This document shows, piece after piece, positions 34,772 to 47,400 of a stretch of 64,000 nt of DNA (position 1 is the first letter of the stretch; each line of letters begins with the position of its first letter). The translations under genes and the position numbers were made by a program. The DNA is from Odiellus spinosus (taxonomy: Eukaryota; Arthropoda; Arachnida; Opiliones; Phalangiidae): the NCBI GenBank assembly GCA_963920705.1, contig OY987231.1, forward strand, positions 19,445,024 to 19,509,023. The letters are read 5' to 3'. The notes below the pieces were generated by a model that saw only the letters and a program-made list of their open reading frames with translations, did not search any database and was not told where the DNA came from.

Positions 34772-36940
34772 ATATAAACATTGAAGAAAGAATACGGCTT
34801 AAGTTTAAGTACATTAAACCTGAAAATCAAGGATTATATTTGATATATAACCTAGTTAAACATAACGACATTTATTTAACAGAGTAGCCAGGAAAATCTT
34901 AACACCGAATATTTCAAAAACCCAATTATTTCGAGTACACCCATAACGAGTCCAAGAATCGCATCCTGTATGTTAAAAAAACAATGCAGCTAACATTTGG
35001 CGCATTTCTCAGCTTTCGTGACACAAAACAGGACTGGGAGTCTTTTAATCAAGTTAAAAGCTTTCCTATATACGTATATATAAAGCTTAGTTTGGTTTTT
35101 AAAAAAACTTTCTAGCCCTCTGAAGACATTGACTAAACGGTCTGCTCTGTGTCCGGAGTCTTAGCTTTCCTTTTTTTGTGTTTTTAGGGAGATGGCGGGT
35201 CTTAATTACGTCGCGAAAGTATTTCTTCTTTCGGTACTTTAGGTTCAAGAAGATCAGATTAAGACGGTAATGAAATAAAGGACTCGACAGCTTAAAGGAG
35301 GTACTGAGAACCTTTTGAGAAGGACCGGGAATTGGTAAAGGAGGATTAATAGCCAAAGTCTTAATGTAAGGAGTAAGACAGAGAGAAAAATGTTTCTTCT
35401 CTTAAAACTATTTTCGTTTTATTTAATTTTCAATTCTCATCGTGGTAATAGCATAGTTTTCTATTGGATTAAAAATATATATAAGTGTGGGGCGAGTTGT
35501 TATATTACGTCTACTTTGCGCTTCTAATGTCCTAACGTTAAAAAAGGTCTTAGGCATCAAATCTCGGCCTATTATTTTAATTATAGCAAGAATCCATTCA
35601 GGTTCCATAAGAATATGGGAGCATAGCTTTAGCCTCTGGTACCATCCTCCCAAACTTTGTAACAAAAGTTCGTCCGCAATTTTCGCAACATTTGTACGCT
35701 TAGATCTTTTTTCGGTCGGTTCCATTTTTATTACCCAAAATATTATGTCAAGGTCGTTAGTCGCGCGGGTTAATAATATAATGTCAGGAGCGATTTACTT
35801 GAAAAATCGATTCGAAGCGGACGAACTTTTGCTACAAAGTTTGGGCGGATGGTTATTGAATCGCGGCCCTACCATATTCTTATGGAACCTGAATGAATTC
35901 TTGATTATAGGGCATAACAAGAGCAGTTGAAGGCTGAAATAATATGATTGGTCCGAATTTATATTCACTGTTACCGAAGTTTTACCAAACTTTTAAAATT
36001 AATTTAAACACCAAAAACGTGCCTAAAAATTGTTTTTAAAATTCTGGAATACGATTTTTGGCACGGTGATTCCGAAAATAAATTCAAAAGCTCTTCCATT
36101 TTTAGCTCCAAGTATAATATGTAGCGAAATTAAGAAAATGTAATTTCTACGAAACTTTTGCCGTTGTCGAAGACCTTCCGAAAGACACGCTACTCCGGTT
36201 AGATACCAACCAAACTTGGTAAAACAAAAACGTCTTAGACGCAACAGTGTCTCGAACAATCAATAATCCAATGATTGTTTCGGCTAGAGAGAACGAAAGA
36301 ACAAAAAAGGGCACCTTTTCGGACGACAGGACCAATAAGATGGGCCGGTCGAGATTGGCTCGCTTTCATTATTTCGAATCAATAATAGTGTTTGAGCCGA
36401 AATAGGCAGCAACACGAGCGCAAAAATAGGGGAGAGTGGAAGGAAGTGGCCACTGACGGAATGACATCGAAAATCGAATGTCCTTGCTAAAAGTTGCTCG
36501 TAACATCGCGGATGGTCTTAGCGGGGTAACTTTATACGGGTAGGGACGAGACAAAAACTATCATAATGATCCTAATAATCCAGCGCGTTGTATTAGAAGG
36601 TTTACCGTAACTTATTAATGTCTATATGGACAAAAACAATTAAACAATTTGGAACAACCAAATCTCATCTTTTGATTGCCGCATTAAATCTTATCTCTAA
36701 TCTGTAAGAAGAACTCTCGGACTAACTTTTTGTTGTTTATTATTTGTCTCCAGTACCAACTAATAAAACGACATTGCAGGATGGGCTAATTTTAACTCTA
36801 ATTTGTACACTTGTTAGCCTCGTAAAATAATCATCTCAAATCTTTGAAGTGTGCTCTTTTGATATGGCAGTGTGTTTGAGTCTTGTTTGAGTTTTTCCTG
36901 AAGTTGCCAAAGATATAGGACTTTAAGTAGTCTAAACGAT
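34772..36940. other. Region of overlapping uninformative ORFs around the inverted repeat
   Basis: ORFs at 35099-35356, 36023-36259, 36147-36335 and 36369-36554 (all -) overlap or abut, giving a slightly higher coding potential than nearby desert. None shows a domain I know. They could be decayed remains of a transposon gene; no family can be named. Confidence 0.35.
35582..35910. repeat. Inverted repeat, arms of about 95-100 bp, spacer about 136 bp
   Basis: Arms 35582-35680 and 35817-35910 are reverse complements over CATAAGAATATGG, CAAACTTTGTA(A/G)CAAAAGTTCG and flanking parts; the centre of each arm has diverged. Both arms encode ADELLLQSLGGW when read into their own loop-distal direction (minus at the left arm, plus at the right), inside the 100-residue minus and 147-residue plus ORFs. 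That suggests duplication and inversion of a once-coding segment, source unknown. Confidence 0.65.
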
Positions 36941-37020
36941 ATGTCTTTTGACGTTATACCTAAAAGATTCGTCTTGAAATATCTAAAATATAAGTCTATA
37001 GAAGCTACCTACGAGATATA

Positions 37021-37366
37021 TCTAGAGAAGTTACCAAAAAGATATGTCTCGAGAAGTTACCAAAAAGATTTGTCTCGAGAAGTTACCAAAAAGATATGTC
37101 TCGAGAAGTTACCAAAAAGATATGTCTCGAGAAGTTACCAAAAAGATATGTCTCGAGAAGTTACCAAAAAGATATGTCTCGAGAAGTTACCAAAAAGATA
37201 TGTCTCGAGAAGTTACCAAAAAGATATGTCTCGAGAAGTTACCAAAAAGATATGTCTCGAGAAGTTACCAAAAAGATATGTCTTGAAAAGTTAACTAAAA
37301 GATATGTCTTGAAAAGTTAACTAAAAGATATGTCTTGAGAGGTTATCTAAAATATATGTCTTGACA
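37021..37366. repeat. 26-bp minisatellite, about 13 units
   Basis: The unit is GATATGTCTCGAGAAGTTAC plus CAAAAA, nearly perfect from 37041 to 37274, with three diverged units after it (TTGAAAAGTTAACTAAAA). Because 26 is not a multiple of 3, all three forward frames stay open and give the same periodic peptide (MSREVTKKICLEKLPKRYV); the ORFs of 117, 80 and 74 residues here are artefacts of this. Confidence 0.95.
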
Positions 37367-38656
37367 AGTTTTATATACAGTATGGAAGCGGCGTGATACT
37401 CTCAATTAGGTTACGTTATGTCTAAAAGTTTGATTTATTTCATACAAAAATTGCAGCCATTTCTACGTTTAGTCCCGTGTACTAAATAGAAGGTCGATCG
37501 TATATACCCTAGTAAACGAACCCCGTGTCATTGTCAAAACATGTATCCCACAACCACGCCATCCTAAAAATGTATAATATTGATCATATTCATCCCTTTG
37601 AAATCCCGGGGCCCTCCTTTTTACCGGTATTATGCCAAGGGGAAAGCTCTCAATTTTTATCAAAAGGCGTCAGGAAGTTTAATCGACGGCGCGATCTTTG
37701 GCCAGGAAGAAAACCGATGTCGCAGCCTCTACGCGTTTGAATTTTCCCCCTTTTATAGAAGCCTGTTTCGATTAAATAAGAAAAAAGAAAAAGAAACTCG
37801 GTCCAAAGGATCTTCCGATAATCGATAAGTTATCGAAGCTATATTTGGATATTAACAGATACTATTTTTGTACTACGGTCTTTAACATTAGGTATCATTC
37901 CGCCGTATAATTATATTCACTTACAAACACGTTACGAATTTTACAAAGGCGAAGAAATCGATATATGTTTTAAACTAAGGGACACGTACAAATCCAACAG
38001 GCTCCTGTAAGGTTTCTTCATCTCTATTCTAGTTCTAGAGGCTTTAGTTCGGATATGGCGCCTACAAATCTGTTTTTTTCCTTTTCTTTCAATAAATTCA
38101 CGCGTAAACGCGGTATCTCTTATTGGGCTTCGTCGCGATTTGTGACAGATTGGTTTTTAGTTGATAGTTTATCCGAATAACAGATTTTGCGATAAAAACT
38201 GGCACTATAATTTATATAATCAAAATCGACAATATTTAGTAGACATAACGTTTCAAATATTCTACAAATTAGTACTTATGTAGAGATGTTTTCAAAACTG
38301 TAAAAACATATGTGCAAATACTAGTGTTTACTTCTGTGAAAAAGTATTTGATCAATCTCTTCTTGAACAAGAGTGTGGTTAAATGTTCATTTATTCAAAG
38401 TTTCGTTTTTCAGAAATATCTATAAATATGTTTTCCTATCTTTTAAATGTTTCATGGCTTAGAAACAATACAATTAATACGTTAAGATTACGTTTACTAA
38501 CCACTTTCAACTAACACGAGCGTGGGGGTAAAAAGTGGTGAATAACTTCCACAGTTTAAAGAAAAAGACCTTATTGTCAAATCCCATAAGTTTTGCGTCA
38601 GGAGACGTGCATTTATATATTTCTCTCGTAGAATCATAGCCTCGAAGCCAAATTGT
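37367..38656. other. Spacer, no gene recognised
   Basis: The overlapping ORFs at 37469-37828 lie on both strands of one less AT-rich block (CCCGGGGCCCTCC). No known motif. Confidence 0.35.
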
Positions 38657-38663
38657 ATTAGAC

Positions 38664-38903
38664 CAGAAGTAGATGAAACCCTCCTTTGAAGTCTACTACT
38701 CTAATGTTCCATATAGCGCTCCTCTCTGTATTAGTAAAATTCCCAATTTTACGAGATCGGAGGGGCCTACTTCATACCCCTGTCTACGGAAAATTGGAAA
38801 TTCTCTCTCTCCACAAACGACGACTTTTTTTGAGGAACTCCAAGGCTGCCAGAGATATTCGCTCGACGTAATATACTTCAAAGGAGAGTTTCATCGGCTT
38901 CTG
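38664..38903 (-). mobile_element. MITE family A, copy 4 (240 bp, internally deleted)
   Basis: Ends CAGAAGTAGATG and CATCGGCTTCTG with a perfect 7-bp duplication ATTAGAC (38657-38663, 38904-38910). About 97 bp next to the right terminus are missing relative to full-length copies. Overlapping short ORFs on both strands are shadows. Confidence 0.85.
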
Positions 38904-38910
38904 ATTAGAC

Positions 38911-40089
38911 TTAATTGGTAGAAACAAAATTTTATCTCGTTACGGACAGTGTAAAGATGTAACTTATTAACTGACAAGAAAAAAAAACCCAACTAAACAT
39001 CACTCTCGAGACGCTTTCGTGAAAATGAAGGTGGCCTTTCATTATACATTTTTTTAAAATCCCACGAGACAGTACACGTCTTAGCTTATGAAACTTTCTC
39101 GTACATTTATTATTATACCCTAACTTTGAAAGGATCGATATGTCGGTACTGTTGGATACTGCGTTTTCATCAGACTAAATACTTATCTATAAATAAGCAG
39201 CTTGGTTGAGTAATTGCCAACGGCCAGAGCCTCGACGATAGAAAAGAAAAATTAATCCCCTCGAAATTATTTTTGGCGCGTGGTGGGAAAACTTTCCCTT
39301 CTCCGCCATTAATTTGGCGATCTTTAGAGATTAATCCGTTGCTAAGCGAAGAAAGATATATCTAGACTGACGCGGTTAACCTCGTTGAAAAATATAACGA
39401 AAGATAGCCACTGAAATACAGATGGCCCGTTTTGTTTAATCGTATTATATATAGCGATAACCTTTTTTCCTTGAAAAGAATTTATACAATGACTTCCCTG
39501 CCCATTTTAAGTGGATTACCGTTACAGAAAATATGATATGACACTTTTAGGGTTGGTTACCAGATGAATGTGTCCCCGAGAATTAAGGTAATGTCAACGT
39601 GTCTACGCATTGTATTAAAGAACGTTATTATATTATATTTCCTCAGAAAATTCAACACTAATTACTGTAAGAGGTAATTCCAACAGTGTGCTAAATTTAA
39701 ATACTTAATTTCCTGTTGTGGTTACTATCAAATTTTCACGGAAGGAAGAATCATCATCTTTTCTAGATCTCATTATGGTTTAATTCAAAGTCTCCCCAAA
39801 GCATCCTTCAGAGTTCTCTTATTATTATGCCTATTTTTATCAAAAAATTTCGATCACACCTTTTCTTTGGGGAGAAATGGAAATTGTGGAAATAGTTCAA
39901 TCGATCGATTCTCTTTTCGCGTTCATCAGAATTGAGTTTGGCGAACGTTTTTGCCGACTGATTTGCTGAGCAAGCAGACTCGTTAAGAGTATTTCTTTTT
40001 ACATATTTTTTTCTTTCTCTTTCAGCTCCCGCTAACTGAATTTTTAAAGAAATTCGAAGGGAAAGTTGAAGGAAACGTAAAAGGTATAG
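38911..40089. other. Spacer between MITE A copies 4 and 5
   Basis: No ORF or repeat recognised. Confidence 0.45.
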
Positions 40090-40096
40090 CTATAAT

Positions 40097-40433
40097 CAGA
40101 AGCCGATGAAACCCTCCTTTGAAGTCTATTACTCCCGGGTCCTGTCTACCCCTCTCTGTATGGGTTAGTTTCAAAAAGGGCGATTCGTACGCCTCCTAAC
40201 GGTAGATATTTTCGGAGCGGCAGTTCGTCGAGCGAATATCTCTAGCAGCCTTGGAGTTCGTCAAAAAAACGTCGTCGTTTGTGGAGAAAGAGAATTTCGA
40301 ATTTTCCGTAGACAGGGGGTATGAAGTAGGACCCTTCTGATCTCGTAAAATTGGGAATTTTACCCATACAGAGAGGAGCGCTATATGGAACATTAGAGTA
40401 GTAGACTTCAAAGGAGGGTTTCATCGGCTTCTG
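40097..40433 (+). mobile_element. MITE family A, copy 5 (337 bp)
   Basis: Full length, perfect 7-bp duplication CTATAAT (40090-40096, 40434-40440), ends CAGAAGCC/GGCTTCTG. Interior nearly identical to copies 3 and 6, read in the opposite direction. Lies in the gene-free interval between the minisatellite region and UNC5. Confidence 0.9.
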
Positions 40434-40440
40434 CTATAAT

Positions 40441-43400
40441 ACAAATTGGGCAAAATTTGCGAAGGTACTACTGCTGACAACATCAAACGCCAGAGATCCT
40501 GGTTGTTTTTACAGTAAAAACTAAGAATGCCGCCAATTTTTCAAAATGGCTTTACACCTCTTAATTTTAATTTCGTACTTCTCCCTGAACTTTTGGCTTA
40601 AATTTTAACTAACCAAAATTTTAATTCCCTTACCATTTGGAACACAATTTAATTTACCTGACTTCTTGATTTTTGGAGCAAAAATCCGACTTCCTGACTT
40701 TCCAGCTTTTACCTGACCTTTGCCCACCCTGAAAAAAAGTGTATATCTTTTAACAAAATTAATTTTCCAAATTTTAAGCCTTTTAATGGCTAAGTTTAAG
40801 TTTCCCCCTTCACCACGAGAGTATTTTTTATACAAATTCAAATTTTCTGACCAGATTGTGGTACTCTCCCTTTTGATAATAAATAATAAAGTTATATTTG
40901 ATTATATTCGGGATTAATGTAGACCTACAGTCATAAAATAACTCGGATTTTCAGAACGTGCGTAGCTGGATTTCTGTAATCTCATCTTGGAGGATTAAGG
41001 TAAGGGAGTAGATGAATTGACAGTTTTCGCAAGGAGACCCCTGCAATGTAGAGGGTGTCAGCCAAGAGCCTCGGGCATTCAAGGGTTGTCAGTTGAGCAA
41101 ATTACCAAAAATTAGTTTGGGCGGTTTTCGACGGTCCTTGGGTTACAAAAACGTTGCGTGTTATATAGAACAACTTTCGAATAAAGAGTGAAATACCAAA
41201 TTTTCAAACAAATTATGATATCATAGGATTTAATTATACGCTTTAAGTAGTTTTATACTTGGATTTAAAGTATTTAGGACCGTAATTAATTAACCTCTTT
41301 GGGAAGGGTCAGATTGGTCAGGTTGGCAAGTTTTTTACATGACGCAGGGTTAGTAAAGAGACAGTTTAATCAGGCTATGACATCAATCACAAACCAAGTG
41401 ATCTCGCAAGTGACTGTTTGAAATCTAACATTGAATTTCTAGTTCGTTGGCCTTGATATTACAGATGCGAATAGGCGCGAAGATTTAACCACTTCCAGCC
41501 TTAAGTATTGCCTAATTCGTACTCAAGTTACGTCATAATCACTTTAGTACAGGTACATTCAAAGCTACAGGCTTGTACACCGATTATACGCAGTGATCAT
41601 CTCCTCTACCAACCACCAACGTATACTAGATACTGAATCTTAAATTCCTCTACCTTATACCTCCAAGATCTCGCTAATCTGTATACATCTAACGTTTTAA
41701 TGACGCAATAAAACGAGTAGCTTTATTCGTGCTGAAATCTCAAACTGTTTATGATTCTAACTAGGCTTATATAAAATATTATTGCAATATTTTATGTTAG
41801 AACCAGGTTGAAATTGCATCCCTTCCAAAGTAGGTTCCATATCATTCCTGGTTTTAAATACAAAGAGATAATGATGCGCGTACCTTTAACGTGATGAAAT
41901 TCCAACCATTTTCTAGTTGTAGAAGCCACGCAATCGCGAATTGTCGTAAAAATATAGCCACTCGAGCCGTAAGTATATTTTTGTACAATATGAATATTGG
42001 TTATTTTTATTAACAAATATTATTTTCTCCCCTTCGGGATTAAACACGCTTATCGCTCTTTTATATTACTCTAAAATATCACTGTACATCAATTTACAAA
42101 CAAAATAAAAAACGAAATAAAAGTAATATTGATTTTCCTTCGGTTATCATTTCATTTTTTTTTCTATCAAGGCGAGAACTAAAACATTTAAATACGTATG
42201 TGCAATAGTTAACGAATGTGTAAAGTTAGACAGTGTTTCGACCATTTTTTCTTTTCAAGATTTTACAACCTTTAGACTCTTTGTGTTTTAAATGGTAGCT
42301 CCTACTTTTGCCACAATTTGGCTTTAGAGGACACTTATGAGCGCTAGATTTTATTATTCACCTCAATCTAATGTTAATAGACCAGGTTTTAGCGTTACAT
42401 ATAGTTCTGAAAAGGAAATTTGGTAGAAACACTCGTTTTTAAGGCTCAGTTACGTTATTATCTACATATGTTGAAATTGGGCTCATTTTGACCCGGGATT
42501 TCGGTAATTTATACAAGGAAATCCAAGTTTAAACTTTAAAATCAAAATTAGGAATAGTTAAATAGTTTTTGCGAGTTTTACGAAGGTTTCTCGCGTAAAT
42601 GATCTTTCAATCACGAGACGAAACTAATCAGACTTTTCAATTGTGTTGGTACAATAATTCAAAACGAGAAAGCGTGTTTTACAGTTCTAGGTATGGTTGA
42701 GATAGACACCTATGAATTAACACATGGACACTAATCTTAAATTCGAGATTTTTTGCGATTCTGGAAGGATAAACAGGATTGGCTAAGATCGGCAGTGCAT
42801 TTTACCAACTGCCTAAACGAAAATGACGAAATTCGTCTACCATTCAAGCGTGGGCCTGTCTCCTAGACTCTATATCATTGTATATTTACAGAGTCACACA
42901 TGGGAGTAAGCTATCTGTACTTCTTTTTATCCAAGTTATTATGGAGAAAAAGAAAACAAATATTGACGCCATTGTGGCATCGGCTAACGGCAAATAGTGG
43001 CTAACGTAGTAGCTAAAAAAATCACACCCGTCTGTAGGCTTAAAAAGTAGCCAAGGCTTAGTCGCTTAGTGATAAGCAAAGCCGATTGAGAGAAATACTT
43101 TAAATTATTTAGTGTAACATACCTTGTTCGACGTATTTTGGTTCATTCTTTAAAACTGTTATCAATATTACTAGTATAACGCGTTACTTTTTCATCAGGA
43201 GCTAAATAGATACAAAGTTCGTTTCACACGCGTCTAACATCTCATTCTCACGACAAAAGCGCCCGACTGCAGGACCGCCTGGACCAGAAATAAGCACGGA
43301 ACACTAGATACATTTGCCAATTGTCCCCAGGGCCGAAAATAAGAAAAATTTCGTATTGGATAATTAAAATTTAAAAATGATCAAACATTGTTAGATTTCC

Positions 43401-44484
43401 TGTACCAAATAGTACCTTTTCTTATCGGACAATCAAATGTCAAGTTACCTACTCTCAAAAATAAAAATTTATGGGATGTCCATTGAATTGTGATTATTTC
43501 CGTCCCTGATTGTCCCATAACTTTTCACTTTCTAGAGTTGGCACTGCACATTTGCCCTATAATAAAAGCACAAAGTTACTGCTACAGGAATATCTGATAT
43601 TTGTTCTAATTTCCGAAGTTTTGATAGTTACACAATTAAAGTAACTATTTGCCGCTAGAGGACGCTTATGATCGTCGATTTTGGTTTTCTCTCTTTTTTG
43701 AGATGAGTGTCAACGTGATAATGGTGCCACACATCATTCAATATAAATGTTACCCAATTATAATTGGGGAAAGAAAGCAGACCTAGTTATCACACTTCTC
43801 TGTTTGAATATTACATTGTACCTATACTTTTTATAATAAACCTGAGATTAAAATTAATTTAAAACGAGTTAAATAAGATAAAATATACTATCATAAAGAT
43901 ATGATTAAAAACACGGAAATAATTTATACACAAAGAATTTGAAATAATTAAGCCTTTTTTCTGTACCTTAAATTAGACTCGCATACTCCCAATCATCCGA
44001 CGACAACTGAAAAACTTTTAAATTATATTCTTTAAATACGTATATGAGTATAACTTAACTCGGCCTTATAATTTTGACCCGTTTGCGATAGGCTTTAGGG
44101 AAATAACTCGAATATCATCGAAATTAATTAAGAATTGTACGAATGCTTTCTTTTTTAAGGAGGGTTAACTCGAACTACATCGTTTCCGATTAGTTCTAGA
44201 TTTCCCGTGCATAGCTAAACAGTGTTTTTTTTATCAACTTTATACGCGACGCTCGCAATGCTAGAGTGCGGAAAACACGGCTTTTTTGTTTGTTTTATAA
44301 TTATCTCTTTGGCACCGGCACATTCTCGCGTTTTACATTTGTATTTGTTGCTCACATGGTTTACGCGTGGGCTGTACTTTTAGGCGTTGAAGTTTCAAGC
44401 GCGAGTTCAAAGGATTTTTGTTTGTAATTTCATTTTTTTTTTTTTTGGAAAGTATATAAAGTGAATAAGTTGCGAGGCGCGCGT
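40441..44484. other. 3' flank of UNC5, no gene recognised
   Basis: Short ORFs at 40605, 40720 and 41792 have no domain. A short motif TTTGCC(N)CTAGAGGAC(G)CTTATGA-like occurs near 42311 and 43650 and, diverged, at 50257, perhaps remnants of one repeat. The UNC5 3' UTR presumably begins here; no clear AATAAA was found close to the stop. Confidence 0.4.
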
Positions 44485-47400
44485 TCAAAGCCAAGGCCCG
44501 GCTTCTTTCTCCACTACACTGGCCGCGTCCGTCCGACCCATGACGCGTAGAAGATTGAGAAGGTTAGTTACGGCGGTGGCTTCGCGATGTCGCGCTTCCC
44601 AAAGGTCCAAGATTTGATCTGTGGGGCTAGGTTTTGTCGCGAAGTAATTGATGTATCTATTTTAAATATTGGTAATTAAAAATGGTATTATACCTTTGCT
44701 TACATATCCTTATTAGCGGATATTAAATGGAAGGGTTGGGATTAAGGAAACATTCACGAAATCCGATAAGAAATCATATCCAGAAAATAATAAATTCACA
44801 AAAAATTAAAGTGATTCAGAATAAAATGTGAAATCCAAGAAAAAAGTCAAATATTCGAAAAGAAAAAATAAACGAAATTAAGGAAAGATTTAAAAAGAAA
44901 TCCGACAAGAAATCAAATAATCCGGAAAAAATAATGAATTCCATGAAATAAATCCAGATATTCTAGAAAATGACAGAATCCAAGACAAAGCAAAATATCC
45001 GGACTTTTTTTTATCTTACCTATCAACTCCTAACCGCTGGGCTAAACCTCTCCAGTCATTTACTTTGCTGTTTGGTGGGTCGAGGCAGGCGCACAGTTTC
45101 GTGCGTACGTCTGGTGACAGGCTATAATGGGTTAAAAACACATTTCCAAAATTAAGAACTCGAATAATTAAAATAAATTAGGTTTTTGCAGCCTCAAGCT
45201 AGTGCTTTTTGATTTGAATAGAAGGTTATATGGGAAATAAAGGTAGAAATCTTATTCCAATCAGAAAGGTATCGTGCTAAGACAAGCTATTATAAGAACG
45301 GCGCGCGGGCGATATATAATACGATATTAATAATCTAAATCCATTTAAATTTTATAGAATAATTTAATAATGGGATTTTAAATAATGATCGCGGGGCCCG
45401 GTCGAATAGGGAAAGGGTACGTACCGAAACCCTTGAGCCGGAGGGTCCAAAACGACCATCTGACTTCCGTTCAAGTGGGAAGTGACGGTCGAATTATGAG
45501 GCAAATTAATGGCAGGACTAGGAGGCGTTTTCTAATAAGGTAATTTGGCCATTAACTAAGTGCTATATATTATATAGTTTTCGAAATATTTCAAGAGGGA
45601 AGCCTGTTCTGGAAACTTACTTCTCTGAGATCGGTATTGATTTTAAGAAGCTGTCTGTGAGCTTGAACTCCCCGTTGGTAAACCAAGATGTGGCAACGTA
45701 TCGTTTGTAGAGAACGGTCGACGTGCTCCAACGTGAAAGAACAATGCAAGTTATTCTGCCTTCCGCTCCAGACGTGTTGGAAAGGTATCTCTTGATAGTT
45801 GGCTCCCGGTTTACACCTCCAACCTGGTCCAATGTCTTCCAGGCACAGACAAAGGTGAGATCCTCCGTCCTGGAAGGGCATCGTCTTGGGTTGTTCCAAA
45901 AGCCGACCACCCAACTTCCTTTCCACTTGCAAAACACCCTGAGAAGATAACGAAGAAGACGCGATTTATTTAGAGAATCTTCTTTCCATTAAAAATTTTG
46001 TACAATCAATTTGGCCACTTAGTCTAAATAAGGACTATTTTATCTCTCTGTCATCTTTCTTAGAGACTACGAGACAATATTAAAGGGTGACACACAGCAA
46101 AATAAATTACATCCTAACCTATACAAAATTTCACTCAAAAATATTTAACCGTTTTCTCGGAAAGAGGATTTGAAATTGGGGTTTTTACCCTGTATTTTTT
46201 CCCCGAGAGAAATTTGAATTAACAGAAATGGGGAGTGGCCACATTTTCGCGCCATTTTTAGTTCTATCTTTCGAGAAAAGCGCGCGAATTTCTGCCAGCA
46301 CCAATCTCAAATTCTGCAATATCTTTTGAGCAGAATATCTCCGTTTTTGGATTTAGCCGGGTGTCACCCTTTAACAAGATTAAAGAAGATCTCCTTTTAA
46401 TTCGGCTGTTAAGAATTCTCTACAATAATTTTTGCCACTTAGCCTAATTAAGGACTCTTCTAAATCATTGCCATCGTTCTTCGAGATTACAAGGTAATTA
46501 ACATTAACAAGTCCTATTGTAAGTAATCTTACGATACTCTCATTAACCCGAAATATATTCTAGAAAGCTTACGGTAAGATCAAAGACTAGCTAGTTTAAA
46601 TTGACTCGGGAAAGCTCTTACCTCCAAAGCGGCTTGAGTAGCTTCCACGCAATACAGGCGAATGTTGTAGTCGATTGAAGAGTGAAGTGCCGGTACGAAC
46701 GCCGCTAAAGTAAGTGACTTTATAGCCTTAGCTTCGGGCTGAGATTCACCGACCAAAGTGTATCGACACAACTGATCCGTAATTACGTGACATACTTCGG
46801 TGTCCATTTGACAATACATATCAGTAATGATTGTCTCTTGACCCAACGTGACATTGCTCTGTAAATAAGATATCATTGATGCTATTTACATATATAAAAA
46901 GTGATCAATTCAATCATAGGAAATTTATCATCGATTTATAGGAACTTATTGGAATAATGTTTTAGGGAATGTCTTCTTTCTAAAGGTCTTATCAGTTTCT
47001 GCAGATGTGATAGTAGAGATAGGGGTCATTTTGGATTCTGCTTTAACGAGTGGCTCATGTCAATTTTATTATTTTAAATTAATCTACAGAATGTCTTCTT
47101 TCTAATGGTGCTATCGGTTTATGCCTAGGTGATAGTAGAAAAAAGCTACTGCCAATTTAATATAAAGGTCATTTTTGGATTTTTGCTCGATTTCTATCAG
47201 TGGCAGAATAATCTTTAACGAGTGGCTCATGTCAATTTTATTATTTTAAAATAATCTACAGAATGTCTTCTTTCTAATGGTGCTATCGGTTTATGCCTAG
47301 GTGATAGTAGAAAAAAGCTACTGCCATTTTAATATAGGGGTCATTTTTGGATATTTGCTCGATTTCTATCAGTGGCAGAATAATCTATAACGAGTGGCTC

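Noticed and set aside
36941-37320. Open reading frames of 117, 80 and 74 residues with a repetitive basic peptide
   Set aside because: They arise from the 26-bp minisatellite; all three frames stay open because the unit has no stop and is not a multiple of three.
44626-44656. A supposed missing microexon in the UNC5 death domain
   Set aside because: An upstream acceptor at 44657-44658 adds TACATCAATTACTTCGCG and the following bases, restoring RYINYFATKPSPTD in phase, so no microexon is needed.
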